64,000 nt of DNA from the NCBI GenBank assembly GCA_035650255.1, contig DASRIA010000034.1, forward strand, positions 13,893-77,892, read 5' to 3'. A program made the translations under genes and the position numbers. The notes beneath the pieces were generated by a model. The model saw only the letters and a program-made list of their open reading frames with translations, ran no database searches and had not been told where the DNA came from. Shown here piece after piece: positions 17,115 through 24,960 of the stretch (position 1 is the stretch's first letter; every line of letters begins with the position of its first letter). The DNA comes from DASRIA01 sp035650255 (GTDB lineage: Bacteria; Actinomycetota; Thermoleophilia; Solirubrobacterales; JBBDJG01).

Positions 17115-19340
17115 TCAGGCGATCCGGGCCGGCTCGCGGGCGGGCTCTTCCTCGGAAGGCGCCTCGCCGACGAGACTGCCTCCCGTGGGACTCGAGGGCC
17201 ACCAGACCTTGTCACCGATCAGCTCCACGGCGGCCGGCACCATCATCGTCCTCACGATGAACGTGTCGAGCAGGATGCCGAGCGCGACCATGAACCCGAG
17301 GTCGAACGCGAACGTCACGGGCAGCGTCATGAGCACGGAGAACGTGCCCGCGAGGATCAGGCCGGCGCTCGTGATCACCGGCCCCGTCGCATTCAGCGCG
17401 CGCAGCATCCCCTCCCGCGTGCCGAAGCGGCGCGCCTCTTCGCGCACGCGGCTCATGAGGAAGATCGTGTAGTCGATGCCGAGCGCCACGAGGAAGATGA
17501 AGGCGAACGTCGGCAACCCGTTGTCGATGCCCGCGTCCCCCACGACGTAGCGGATGAAGAGCAGGGAGATACCGAAGGTCCCGAGGAAGGACACGATCAC
17601 GGACGCGATCAGGACGAGTGGCGCGACGATCGCCTGCAGGAGGACCGCGAGGATCACCGCGATCACCACCAGCGCAATCGGCACGATCACCTTCAGGTCG
17701 CGCGCGGACGCCTTGTCGTAGTCGTACTGGATCGACGTGCCCCCGCCGGTGAGCGCATCGACGCCCGCCGGCAACCCGTCCAGGCGCTCGCGCAGCTCGC
17801 GCGCCTGGACGAGCGCGCCCTTCATGTACGGGTCGTCCTCGAAGACGACGTCGACGCGCGCGATCCGCCCGTCGGTGGAGCGGCCCTGCACAGGCGTCAC
17901 GTCCGCCACGCCTTCGCCTTGCGCCGCCAGCCGCCGCGCGGCCTCGACATCCTGCGGGCGGATGCGGGCGTCCTCGCGCCTCACCAGCACGGTGGTCGGC
18001 GCGAGCGCCCCGGCCGGCAGAGCACGCTCGAGCACCCGGAAGCCGTCGACGCTCTCCGTCTGCTTCTTGAAGAACGTCGTGGTGCTGTAGTCCTCCTTGT
18101 AGGCGAGGAGGCCGAGACCGCCGGCCAAGAAGAACACCAGGGTGGCGCCGAGCGCGAGCCCCGGCCGCTGCAGCACCCGGTCGCCGATGCGACGCCAGAT
18201 GCCCGTGCGTTCGGTCACGACGTGCTCAGGGTCGTATGCCACGACCTGCCTGCGCGGCCAGAAGGCCTTGCGGCCGCCGATGGTCAGCATCGCGGGCAGC
18301 AGCGTCAGGCCCGCCGCCAACACGCACGCGACGCCGATCGCCGCGACCGGCCCGAGCGAGTGGACCGACCCGTTCTCCGCCAGCAGGAGCACGAGCATCG
18401 AAATCGAGACCGTCAAGCCGCTGGCCAGGATGGCGGGGCCGGTGCGCGTGAGCGCGTGCGCCATCGCCTCGTGCTTGTCCTGGTACATGCGCAGCTCCTC
18501 CCGGTACCGAGACACGAGCAGCAGGCAGTAGTCGGTCCCCACGCCGAACATCAGGACCACGAAGATGCTGGTGGCGTTGTCGCTCACCGTTGCACCCGAT
18601 TTCGCGTAGAAATAGATGAACGCCTGGGCGACCATGTAGGCGAAGCCGACCACGAGGATCGGCATCAGCGCGATGGCAGGCGAGCGGTAGATCGCGCCCA
18701 GCAGGACCAGCACCAGCAGCACCGTCGCGAGCAGCAGCTTTGCGTCGAGGCTTCCGAACACCTCCTCGGCGTCCGTGTTGAAGCCGACCTCGCCGGTCAC
18801 GTAGGCCTCGAGGCCGGCGGGCCTGGCGCTGTCGGTGATCTCCCGCAGCTCCTTGCCCCAGTCCGCGACCTGGTCGTTGTCCTCCGGGAACGTGACCACC
18901 GTGTAGGCGACCTCGCCGTCCCCGGCGACGAGTCCCTGCGGCGCGCCCGGCTCGAACGGCACCGCCGGCAGGCCCACGGTCGGCAACTGCCGCGCCGCCA
19001 GCCGCCCATCGAGCGAGATCTTGCGCTTGTCGCGGTCCGTGAGGCCGCCGGGCCGCCGGTAGACGATCAGCGCCTCGGTCGTCTTGCCCTCCGGAAAGCG
19101 CTCGTTCAGCAGCCGCAGCACCTGCGTGGACTCGGCGTTGTCCGGCAGGAAGCTCTCGGTGTCGTTGTTCGTCTCGTCCGCGAGCTTGCCGCCCGGCCCG
19201 GCGAGAGCGACGGCCAGCACGATCCACACGGCTATGACGAGCCACTTGGTCCTACGTCCGGTTACGAATGCAGCGAGAGGTCTCACGTTGGTGAGGATGT
19301 GCGGCGGTGCCGGGCGGTAAGTGAGACTAACACGGCCCAA
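17115..19340 (-). CDS. MMPL-family RND transporter
   Basis: About 741 residues with two repeats of a membrane helix, a large extracytoplasmic loop and five to six helices, as in MmpL and hopanoid/lipid exporters. Repeat motifs GTDYCLLLVSRYREEL and ALGIDYTIFLMSRVREEAR contain the family aspartates that carry protons. The start is uncertain: an AAGGAGG at about 19345-19351 is correctly spaced for TTG 19340, whereas GTG 19346 directly abuts it and GTG 19286 also fits the homology. Substrate is unknown, probably a lipid. It is monocistronic and divergent from an esterase gene. Confidence 0.9.
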   Translation of the reverse strand: MGRVSLTYRPAPPHILTNVRPLAAFVTGRRTKWLVIAVWIVLAVALAGPGGKLADETNNDTESFLPDNAESTQVLRLLNERFPEGKTTEALIVYRRPGGLTDRDKRKISLDGRLAARQLPTVGLPAVPFEPGAPQGLVAGDGEVAYTVVTFPEDNDQVADWGKELREITDSARPAGLEAYVTGEVGFNTDAEEVFGSLDAKLLLATVLLVLVLLGAIYRSPAIALMPILVVGFAYMVAQAFIYFYAKSGATVSDNATSIFVVLMFGVGTDYCLLLVSRYREELRMYQDKHEAMAHALTRTGPAILASGLTVSISMLVLLLAENGSVHSLGPVAAIGVACVLAAGLTLLPAMLTIGGRKAFWPRRQVVAYDPEHVVTERTGIWRRIGDRVLQRPGLALGATLVFFLAGGLGLLAYKEDYSTTTFFKKQTESVDGFRVLERALPAGALAPTTVLVRREDARIRPQDVEAARRLAAQGEGVADVTPVQGRSTDGRIARVDVVFEDDPYMKGALVQARELRERLDGLPAGVDALTGGGTSIQYDYDKASARDLKVIVPIALVVIAVILAVLLQAIVAPLVLIASVIVSFLGTFGISLLFIRYVVGDAGIDNGLPTFAFIFLVALGIDYTIFLMSRVREEARRFGTREGMLRALNATGPVITSAGLILAGTFSVLMTLPVTFAFDLGFMVALGILLDTFIVRTMMVPAAVELIGDKVWWPSSPTGGSLVGEAPSEEEPAREPARIA

Positions 19341-19368
19341 CCGCACCTCCTTCGAGCTCGACTACGCG

Positions 19369-19374
19369 TAGGCT
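19369..19374 (+). promoter_or_regulatory. -10 element of a leaderless promoter
   Basis: TAGGCT lies seven bases before GTG 19382, placing the transcription start on the start codon of the esterase gene. Confidence 0.4.
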
Positions 19375-19381
19375 TGCGGGC

Positions 19382-20503
19382 GTGAACCCCGCCCGGCTCC
19401 CCCTCCGCGACCGGCTCGAGATGATGCTGGTGAACGGCCTGCGGAGGCTGCCGTCGAGGGCTCAGCTCCTGCTTGGCGGCCCTCGGCCGGTCCGCGTCGA
19501 CGGCCAGCAGCTGGAGCCCGACATCCAGCTCATGCTGAGGCTGATGAAGCTCTCCGGCCGGTCCCGGTTCGAGGACCTGCCGGTGGCCGAAGCACGCGCG
19601 GAGATCAGGCGCGAGGCCGCCCTGTATTCGGGCGCCACGATCCCGCTGGAGCGAGTCGACGAGGTCGAGGTCCCCGGCGCCGCCGGCGCCCTGGCCGCCC
19701 GTCTCTACTCGCCCGCGGGCATCCCGTCACCCGCGCCGCTACTCGTCTACCTGCACGGCGGCGGCTGGGTCGTGGGGGACCTCGACACGCACGACCAGCC
19801 GTGCCGGTTCCTGGCGAAGCACGCGAGCGTGCGCGTCCTGTCGGTGGACTACCGGCTCGCGCCCGAGCATCCGTTCCCCGCTGCGGTCGAGGACGCGGTC
19901 GCAGCAGTCCGTCACGCGATCTCCGAGGCGGACCGCTTCGGCGCCGACCCCGCGCGCGTCGGGGTGGGCGGCGACAGCGCCGGCGGCAACCTGTCCGCGG
20001 CCGCGGCGCGCCTGCTGGCGATCGAGGGCGGGCCGGCTCCCGCCTTCCAGCTGCTGATCTATCCCGTCACGGACCTGACGCGCAAGCGCGAGTCGTATCG
20101 CCTGTTCAGCGAGGGCTTCTTCCTCACCGAGCGCCAGATGGACTGGTACCGGGACCACTACCTGGCCGCAGAATCGGACGCGAGCGACCCGCGCGCCTCC
20201 CCGATCCTGGCCTCACACCTCGCGGGCCTGCCACCGGCCCATGTCGTGACGGCCGGCTTCGATGTCCTGCGCGACGAGGGTGAGGAGTACGCGTCGCTGC
20301 TACGTGACGCCGGCGTGCCGGTCACGACGGCGCGCGAGCCAGGCCTGATCCACGGCTTCACGCACGGCGCGGAGACGGCGCCGGCGCCGCGCCGGGCCAT
20401 GCTCGGCATCGCCGCGGCGTTGAAGGCGGGCCTGGCCGCTCCGGCTCAGGCCGCGTCGGCCGCGCGCGACGGCGCGGTCAGCCAGTCGCGCAGCCGCTCG
20501 TAG
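19382..20503 (+). CDS. Alpha/beta hydrolase, hormone-sensitive-lipase-type esterase
   Basis: 373 residues. VYLHGGGWVVGDLDTHD holds the HGGG oxyanion motif and GVGGDSAGGN the nucleophilic serine of the HSL (family IV) esterases; SVDYRLAPEHPFPA between them is diagnostic. The catalytic Asp lies in GFDVLRDEGEEY and the His in GLIHGFTH. The N-terminal ~90 residues form the family cap. It probably hydrolyses short-chain esters. The last 58 bases overlap the convergent hydrolase gene, an unusually long tail overlap. Confidence 0.9.
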   Translation: MNPARLPLRDRLEMMLVNGLRRLPSRAQLLLGGPRPVRVDGQQLEPDIQLMLRLMKLSGRSRFEDLPVAEARAEIRREAALYSGATIPLERVDEVEVPGAAGALAARLYSPAGIPSPAPLLVYLHGGGWVVGDLDTHDQPCRFLAKHASVRVLSVDYRLAPEHPFPAAVEDAVAAVRHAISEADRFGADPARVGVGGDSAGGNLSAAAARLLAIEGGPAPAFQLLIYPVTDLTRKRESYRLFSEGFFLTERQMDWYRDHYLAAESDASDPRASPILASHLAGLPPAHVVTAGFDVLRDEGEEYASLLRDAGVPVTTAREPGLIHGFTHGAETAPAPRRAMLGIAAALKAGLAAPAQAASAARDGAVSQSRSRS

Positions 20504-21693
20504 ACCTGCGGGTGGTTCAGGAGCGCGAAGTGGGTCGCCGGCCCGACGTGCATCCCGTGCTCTTCCTTGAACGGGATGCGGCGCGTGCGGCCGCGTCCTG
20601 AGGCACTCGGCTCGAGCACGAGCCAGTCACCGATCAGCCGTCCCAGGGGGTGGCGCGGGCTGCGCGTGATCGTGGCTGCCACGAAGCAGTGCGTCGCGCC
20701 TTCGAGCAGCGGCACCTCCCGGCACGCGGCGGCGCGCAGCGCGTCCGGGTCGCGGTCCTTCCAGTCTTCGTCCACCAGCGAGCCCTGGCGCAGGTCGCGG
20801 ATGCCCGCGCTCCGGCGGCGCAGGAACGAACCGAACGGGCGCGTCTCGGGTACGGCGTGCAGGGCCGCGCTCGCCAGGTGCACCGCCTGCTCGAGCGGCG
20901 CTCCCATGTGCGGGGAGCCGAGCGAGATCACATGCCGCACACGGCGGACCCATGGGGCGTTTGCCTGCGCGGCGCCATGGCAGGCGCTCCGCGCCACCAG
21001 CCCGCCCATCGAGTGCCCGATCAAGGCGATCTCCGTGACCTCCACGGGCCACGCGGCGACCACGGCGTCCAGCACGTCGGACAGGTCGCAACCGTTCTGC
21101 GAGATGTGGCGGCCGCTGTTGTAGCGCACGTAGACCGGCGTGCACGCGAGGTCGCGCACCAGGCGCGTCCCGTACGTGTCGCCGTGTGCGCGGGCCCCGA
21201 GGCGCCACGAGAACTCGGTCTCCATCAAACCGTGCAGGAAGACGGCCAGCCGCGGAGTCGCGCCCGGAAACGCGGCCGCGAGGGCCGCGGGCTCGGGCGG
21301 CACGGGCGCGCCGCCGACCCGGACGGCGAGGGGCTGGTGCAGGTCGCTGCGCTCGGCCTCCAGGCGATCGCCGATCAGGCCGGTCACGCCCGCGACGACG
21401 GCGCTGCCGGCAGGGGAGCGCGAGATCACTCTCCCCTCCTCCGGCCGCCGGCTGAGCGCCGCGTCGGCTGCGCGGCCCAGCAGGGAGACCGCACCGCCCA
21501 GCGCCGAGTAAGCGGCGTTCGCGATCGTGTCGTGGGCCATCCGGGCGGGCAGCGCGCCCACTCCGGTGGCGTCGAAGGCGCGGTCCGCGATCGCGCGGTG
21601 CATCCCCCAGATGCCGCCCGGGGCCCGGCGCAACTCGTCGAATGCCAGTCCCGCCAGAGCGCGGCGCTCGTCCGGTTCACGTGCCCCGGTCAC
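20446..21693 (-). CDS. Alpha/beta hydrolase of the PGAP1-like/lipase group
   Basis: 415 residues. The first ~130 residues are helical (ARMAHDTIANAAYSALGGAVSLLGRAADAAL) with no known domain. The hydrolase begins at LAVFLHGLMETEFSW; nucleophile serine in IALIGHSMGGLVARSA, then HVISLGSPHMGAPLEQAVHL, a signature of PGAP1-like esterases and lipases. H in MHVGPATHFALLNHP may be the catalytic histidine. No signal peptide is seen. The N-terminal helices resemble regions found in polyhydroxyalkanoate- or lipid-associated hydrolases, but the substrate is unknown. Confidence 0.82.
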   Translation of the reverse strand: MTGAREPDERRALAGLAFDELRRAPGGIWGMHRAIADRAFDATGVGALPARMAHDTIANAAYSALGGAVSLLGRAADAALSRRPEEGRVISRSPAGSAVVAGVTGLIGDRLEAERSDLHQPLAVRVGGAPVPPEPAALAAAFPGATPRLAVFLHGLMETEFSWRLGARAHGDTYGTRLVRDLACTPVYVRYNSGRHISQNGCDLSDVLDAVVAAWPVEVTEIALIGHSMGGLVARSACHGAAQANAPWVRRVRHVISLGSPHMGAPLEQAVHLASAALHAVPETRPFGSFLRRRSAGIRDLRQGSLVDEDWKDRDPDALRAAACREVPLLEGATHCFVAATITRSPRHPLGRLIGDWLVLEPSASGRGRTRRIPFKEEHGMHVGPATHFALLNHPQVYERLRDWLTAPSRAADAA

Positions 21694-21736
21694 GGCGTCT
21701 TTCTACAGCACCCGGAGGCTGTCGTCCAGGTTGCGG

Positions 21737-22039
21737 CTAGCCGCGCCGCATGAGGCGGCCCATGGCCGCCATCAGCTCCTGCGTGCGGGCCTCGCGCTCA
21801 CGGGGTGCGGCGTCCATCACGCAGTGGCGGGCATGGTCCTCGGCCAGGCCGAGCGCGACCTTGTCGAGGGCCGCCTGGATCGCGCCGACCTGGATCAGCA
21901 CGTCGGGGCACCACCGATCCTCGTCGATCATGCGCTGCACGCCGCGCACCTGCCCCTCGATGCGCCGCAGCCGGTTCTGCAACTGACCCTTGGTCGCGGC
22001 GTACCCGCGTACCGGGGTATCGGTCTGGTTCGACGTCAT
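21737..22039 (-). CDS. csoR: CsoR-family copper-sensing repressor
   Basis: Helical repressor that releases DNA on Cu(I). It has 100 residues. NRLRRIEGQVRGVQRMIDEDRWCPDVL is the family signature. The Cu(I) triad is intact with the spacing of M. tuberculosis CsoR: C44, H69 and C73 (25 and 4 residues apart), which favours copper over the RcnR/FrmR branches. It is divergent from the DUF4396 membrane-protein gene with 43 bp between starts, where a perfect palindrome overlaps both -10 boxes. A perfect TATAAT lies ten bases before its ATG, so its own leader is only a few bases long. Confidence 0.92.
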   Translation of the reverse strand: MTSNQTDTPVRGYAATKGQLQNRLRRIEGQVRGVQRMIDEDRWCPDVLIQVGAIQAALDKVALGLAEDHARHCVMDAAPREREARTQELMAAMGRLMRRG

Positions 22040-22049
22040 CGCCTGCGGG

Positions 22050-22074
22050 ATTATACCCCTTAGGGGTATATACT
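22050..22074. promoter_or_regulatory. CsoR operator overlapping two divergent -10 boxes
   Basis: TATACCCCT-T-AGGGGTATA (22052-22070) is a perfect 9-bp inverted repeat matching the G-tract type of CsoR operators. Its left end is part of the minus-strand TATAAT (22050-22055) of csoR and its right end is part of the plus-strand TATACT (22069-22074) of the DUF4396 gene. One bound repressor would block both promoters. Confidence 0.85.
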
Positions 22075-22082
22075 CGACAGCC

Positions 22083-22664
22083 GTGGAAACCGCCGCTCAC
22101 GAACACGACCACCACCATCACGCGATGCCCACGTCGGGCCGCGAGCTGGACGCGGTCGCGTTCAGCGCCACCCTGCACTGCCTCACGGGCTGCGCCATCG
22201 GCGAGATCACGGGCATGGTGGTCGGCACCGCGCTGGGGTTCTCGGACTGGGGCACGGTCGCGCTCGCCGTGGCGCTGGCGTTCGTGTTCGGCTACACGCT
22301 CACGAGCCTGCCGCTGCTGCGCGCCGGCCTGGCGCTGAGCGCGGTGATTCCCATCGCGCTTGCATCGGACACGATCAGCATCGCGATCATGGAGGTGGTG
22401 GACAACGCGATCATGCTGTCCATCCCGGGTGCCATGGAAGCCGGGCTCGACAACGAGCTCTTCTGGGGCAGCCTGTCGGTGGCACTCGTGATCGCCGGCG
22501 CGTTCGCGTACCCGGCCAACCGCTGGCTGATCGCCCGGGGCAAGGGCCACGTGGCCGTGCACAACACCGGGATCCACGGCGGCCCGCCCACGCGCCTCGT
22601 GGCGATCATCGCTGCCGTCGCATTCTTGTTCGGCTCGATCGTGCTGATCGCCGAAGCGCTCTGA
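22083..22664 (+). CDS. DUF4396 His-rich membrane protein, probably copper-related
   Basis: 193 residues from GTG 22083, which sits eight bases after the TATACT -10, so the mRNA is probably leaderless. The N-terminus has six histidines (H6, H8, H10-H13). It is followed by SATLHCLTGCAIGEITG with H32, C33, C37 and E41 (a DUF4396 signature) at the edge of the first membrane helix. About five hydrophobic helices follow, one containing DTISIAIMEVVDN with buried acidic residues. DUF4396 has no proven function. The CsoR operator and the His/Cys-rich entrance suggest copper export or buffering (inference). Confidence 0.85.
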   Translation: METAAHEHDHHHHAMPTSGRELDAVAFSATLHCLTGCAIGEITGMVVGTALGFSDWGTVALAVALAFVFGYTLTSLPLLRAGLALSAVIPIALASDTISIAIMEVVDNAIMLSIPGAMEAGLDNELFWGSLSVALVIAGAFAYPANRWLIARGKGHVAVHNTGIHGGPPTRLVAIIAAVAFLFGSIVLIAEAL

Positions 22665-22672
22665 GGAAGCAA

Positions 22673-22746
22673 TCGGGGCGCCCGGATTTGAACCGGGGAC
22701 CTCACCGACCCGAACGGTGCGCGCTACCAGGCTGCGCTACGCCCCG
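22673..22746 (-). tRNA. tRNA-Pro, anticodon CGG
   Basis: 74 nt on the minus strand. Acceptor CGGGGCG/CGCCCCG, D arm GCGC/GCGC, anticodon stem CACCG/CGGTG with loop TTCGGGT (anticodon CGG), variable AGGTC, T arm CCCGG-TTCAAAT-CCGGG and discriminator A are all perfect. The C1-G72 pair is typical of bacterial proline tRNA. CCA is not encoded. It reads CCG, a common proline codon in this GC-rich genome. Confidence 0.97.
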
Positions 22747-22770
22747 AGTGTCCGGCAGCAATCGTAGACG

Positions 22771-23013
22771 TTAGCCCGCGACGGCCTTGTAATACCGCAC
22801 GGCGAGGCCCGTCATCAGGGTCTCGAAGCACTGTTCGAGCGTGAGGCCGTTCTCGTCGGCGAACAACGCGATGCCCTGCTCCTCGATCGACTCGCTCTGC
22901 GAGATCACCTCGTCGACCAGGTCGGGATGCTGGTCCGAGAAGTACGCCCCCATCGAGTAGAGGCTCGTGTCCATGAGGGACTCGAGGAAGGTGTCGCTGT
23001 CACGCCCCGCCAT
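22771..23013 (-). CDS. Small acidic hypothetical protein
   Basis: 80 residues that I do not recognise. It is acidic and helix-prone, with the segments DTFLESLMDTSLYSMGAYF and EEQGIALFADENGLTLEQCFETLMTGLAVRYY, one cysteine and no signal or membrane segment. It starts 30 nt after the membrane-tethered sigma-factor gene on the same strand and may be in its operon. Amino-acid composition and frame look like real coding sequence, but there is no clear ribosome-binding site. Confidence 0.6.
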   Translation of the reverse strand: MAGRDSDTFLESLMDTSLYSMGAYFSDQHPDLVDEVISQSESIEEQGIALFADENGLTLEQCFETLMTGLAVRYYKAVAG

Positions 23014-23043
23014 CGAGCGCAGCGTACCTATTGCGAGCTGTGG

Positions 23044-24726
23044 CTAGAGCCCGAGGCCCGACGTGATCTGGTTCTGGGGCAGCGGCGACAGCTGCAGCGG
23101 CGCCACGTTCGGGGTGACCTGGGTCTGCGGAAGCGTCAGAGAGGGACCGGTCTTGCCCGCCTCACCGGTCTTCAGCGAGGTGCCGCCGGGAAGCTTGACC
23201 TCCTTGGGCACCGTCACCTTCGGAGCCTTCGGGAGCGTCTTGGTGACCTCCTTGACCGCCTTGGGAGCGTTCTTGACAGTGTTCGGAGCGTTCTTGGGGG
23301 CGTTCTTGACCGCCTTGTCGAGATCCTTCGCGATCCCCTTCACGTTCCCCTTGGCGAGGTCCTTGGTGGTCTTGGTCGGCGAGAGCCCCACGGTCCCGCC
23401 CACCGAATCGAGCGTCCGTCCCACGCCGCCGACACCCGCGACGGTCTCGGTGAGGCGACCCGCCTCGCCCGTGACCCGCCCACCAGCGGCGTCCAAGCCT
23501 GCGCCGCCGAGCGGACCGCCCAGTGCGCCGGGAGCTGCGCTGTTACCGCCTCCCGCAGGCCCATTCGGCCCGGCCGGGCCGGAGCCGCCCGCCATGCCGC
23601 CTGCGCCGGCCCCGCCGGGAACACCCGCGGCACCGTGACCGCTGCCTCCGGCCGCCCCGCTGCCGGAGCCGTTGTCGGAATCGCCTCCACCGCCACCCGC
23701 GCCGCCCGGCGAGTCCGTGCCGCCCACGAGCGGGAGGTTCCCGCCCGGCAGCCCGCCGCCGGATGCCTTGTGCGCCACGCCGGCGCCGCCGGCGGCCACG
23801 ACGGCCGCGACGACCAGGGCGGTGGCCTTGCCGGCCAGCGTCGCGCCGTGCTCCGCCCCGGCCTGGGCGGCGGGGCCCAGTCCGCCCGAGGCCTCCTCGA
23901 GCCTGCGGCGCAGGAAGGCCGGCAGCGGCAGGAAGCCGGCCGCGCGGTGAATCGCACGGCGGGCCCGGCTCTGCTCGAGCCCGAGCACGAGGGAGTCGAG
24001 TCCCATGGCGACCGCGTGACGGCGGCATGCCTTGCAGTGGTTCAAGTGGTTCGAGAGACGCCGGCGGTCGCGCGCCCGCGCGCTGCCGTCGACGATGCCC
24101 TCCATCGCCGTCCTCACGCCCGCGCAGCGCGCGCCGGTGTCGATCTCGTCGAACCCGTCGCGCAGCCGGCGCCGCGCGCGGAAGAGCAGGCTCTCCACCG
24201 CGCCGCGTGTGAGGCCCATGCGGTTCCCGATGCTGTCGTAAGAGAGTCCTTCCAGCTCCCGCATCACGAGGATCTCGTGCTGCGTGCGCGGCAGGTCGTG
24301 GAACGCCATGCGCAAAGACTCGAGCTCGTTCCTGCGCGCAACCGTCGCGTCGGTCCCGCTCGCGACCTGCGAGATGCGGCCCTCCTCGACCGGGCTGAAG
24401 TCGTCCGAGTCGATCGAAACCTCCTGCGTGCGGCGCGCGCGGCGGATGTGGTCGATGCACGCGTTCTTGGCGATCTCGTGGATCCAGGGACGGAACACGA
24501 TGTCCTGGTCCGAGCGGCGCAGGGCGCGCAGCGCCGACATGAACGCCTCCTGGACGATGTCCTCGGCGCGCCCGTGATCGGACACCATTCCGCGCACGTA
24601 GCCGACGATGCGGTTCTGATAGCGGCGGAACAGCACCTCGAAGGCCTCGTCGCTGCCCTCCCGTGCGGCTGCAACCAGCTGTTCATCCGGTGCCTCTGTG
24701 GCTGTTGCTGCCAGCAGCGGTTTCAC
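23044..24726 (-). CDS. Sigma-70 (ECF-like) factor fused to ZAS zinc motif, membrane segment and Gly/Lys-rich tail
   Basis: 560 residues from GTG 24726, chosen because AAGGGAG sits at normal spacing; an ATG at 24783 has none. Sigma region 2 spans about residues 26-97 (AEDIVQEAF, FRPWIHEIAKNACIDHIRR) and region 4 about 135-188 (LPRTQHEILVMRELEGLSYDSIG and an HTH). Directly after come C201 and H227-x3-C231-x2-C234, the HxxxCxxC zinc motif of ZAS anti-sigma factors. A single membrane helix follows (about 300-317). The last ~240 residues are Gly/Ala/Pro-rich and then Lys-rich (KNAPKNAPNTVKNAPK), presumably outside the cell. So sigma and an anti-sigma-like domain are one membrane-tethered protein; release by proteolysis or redox would be needed to free the sigma (inference). 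Confidence 0.85.
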   Translation of the reverse strand: MKPLLAATATEAPDEQLVAAAREGSDEAFEVLFRRYQNRIVGYVRGMVSDHGRAEDIVQEAFMSALRALRRSDQDIVFRPWIHEIAKNACIDHIRRARRTQEVSIDSDDFSPVEEGRISQVASGTDATVARRNELESLRMAFHDLPRTQHEILVMRELEGLSYDSIGNRMGLTRGAVESLLFRARRRLRDGFDEIDTGARCAGVRTAMEGIVDGSARARDRRRLSNHLNHCKACRRHAVAMGLDSLVLGLEQSRARRAIHRAAGFLPLPAFLRRRLEEASGGLGPAAQAGAEHGATLAGKATALVVAAVVAAGGAGVAHKASGGGLPGGNLPLVGGTDSPGGAGGGGGDSDNGSGSGAAGGSGHGAAGVPGGAGAGGMAGGSGPAGPNGPAGGGNSAAPGALGGPLGGAGLDAAGGRVTGEAGRLTETVAGVGGVGRTLDSVGGTVGLSPTKTTKDLAKGNVKGIAKDLDKAVKNAPKNAPNTVKNAPKAVKEVTKTLPKAPKVTVPKEVKLPGGTSLKTGEAGKTGPSLTLPQTQVTPNVAPLQLSPLPQNQITSGLGL

Positions 24727-24859
24727 CGCGGCTCCCTTACCTCGATTGCCGATGGAGCAATGGGCGGGACCTCCCCGCGCCACCCATTAGCTATACCCAC
24801 CACGGAACGTTAGTACGCACCTGCTCCAGCTGCACCCGAAATCTTCGTCCATGTGCGGC

Positions 24860-24887
24860 TTGACACGTCCGTCCAGACCGGTATAAG
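24860..24887 (+). promoter_or_regulatory. Near-consensus sigma-70 promoter
   Basis: TTGACA (24860-24865), 16 bp, TATAAG (24882-24887): the best housekeeping promoter match noticed in the window. Predicted start near 24894, giving a ~67-nt leader before the small TTG-initiated gene. Confidence 0.75.
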
Positions 24888-24903
24888 GAGGTGTCGCTCG
24901 GGC

Positions 24904-24927
24904 GCCGGGCCCACTGGGAAGCCCGGC
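24904..24927 (+). promoter_or_regulatory. Leader hairpin of the small IF2N-like gene
   Basis: GCCGGGC (24904-24910) and GCCCGGC (24921-24927) form a perfect 7-bp stem with a 10-nt loop in the leader. It lies upstream of the ribosome-binding site GAGAGGGG and does not occlude it. Role unknown; it may stabilise the mRNA. Confidence 0.5.
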
Positions 24928-24960
24928 AGATCCGGTCTTCAGCTACGAGAGGGGAATGCA

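Noticed and set aside
23044..24212. Gly/Pro-rich plus-strand frames opposite the sigma tail
   Set aside because: They mirror the low-complexity minus-strand tail and have no ribosome-binding site or homology.
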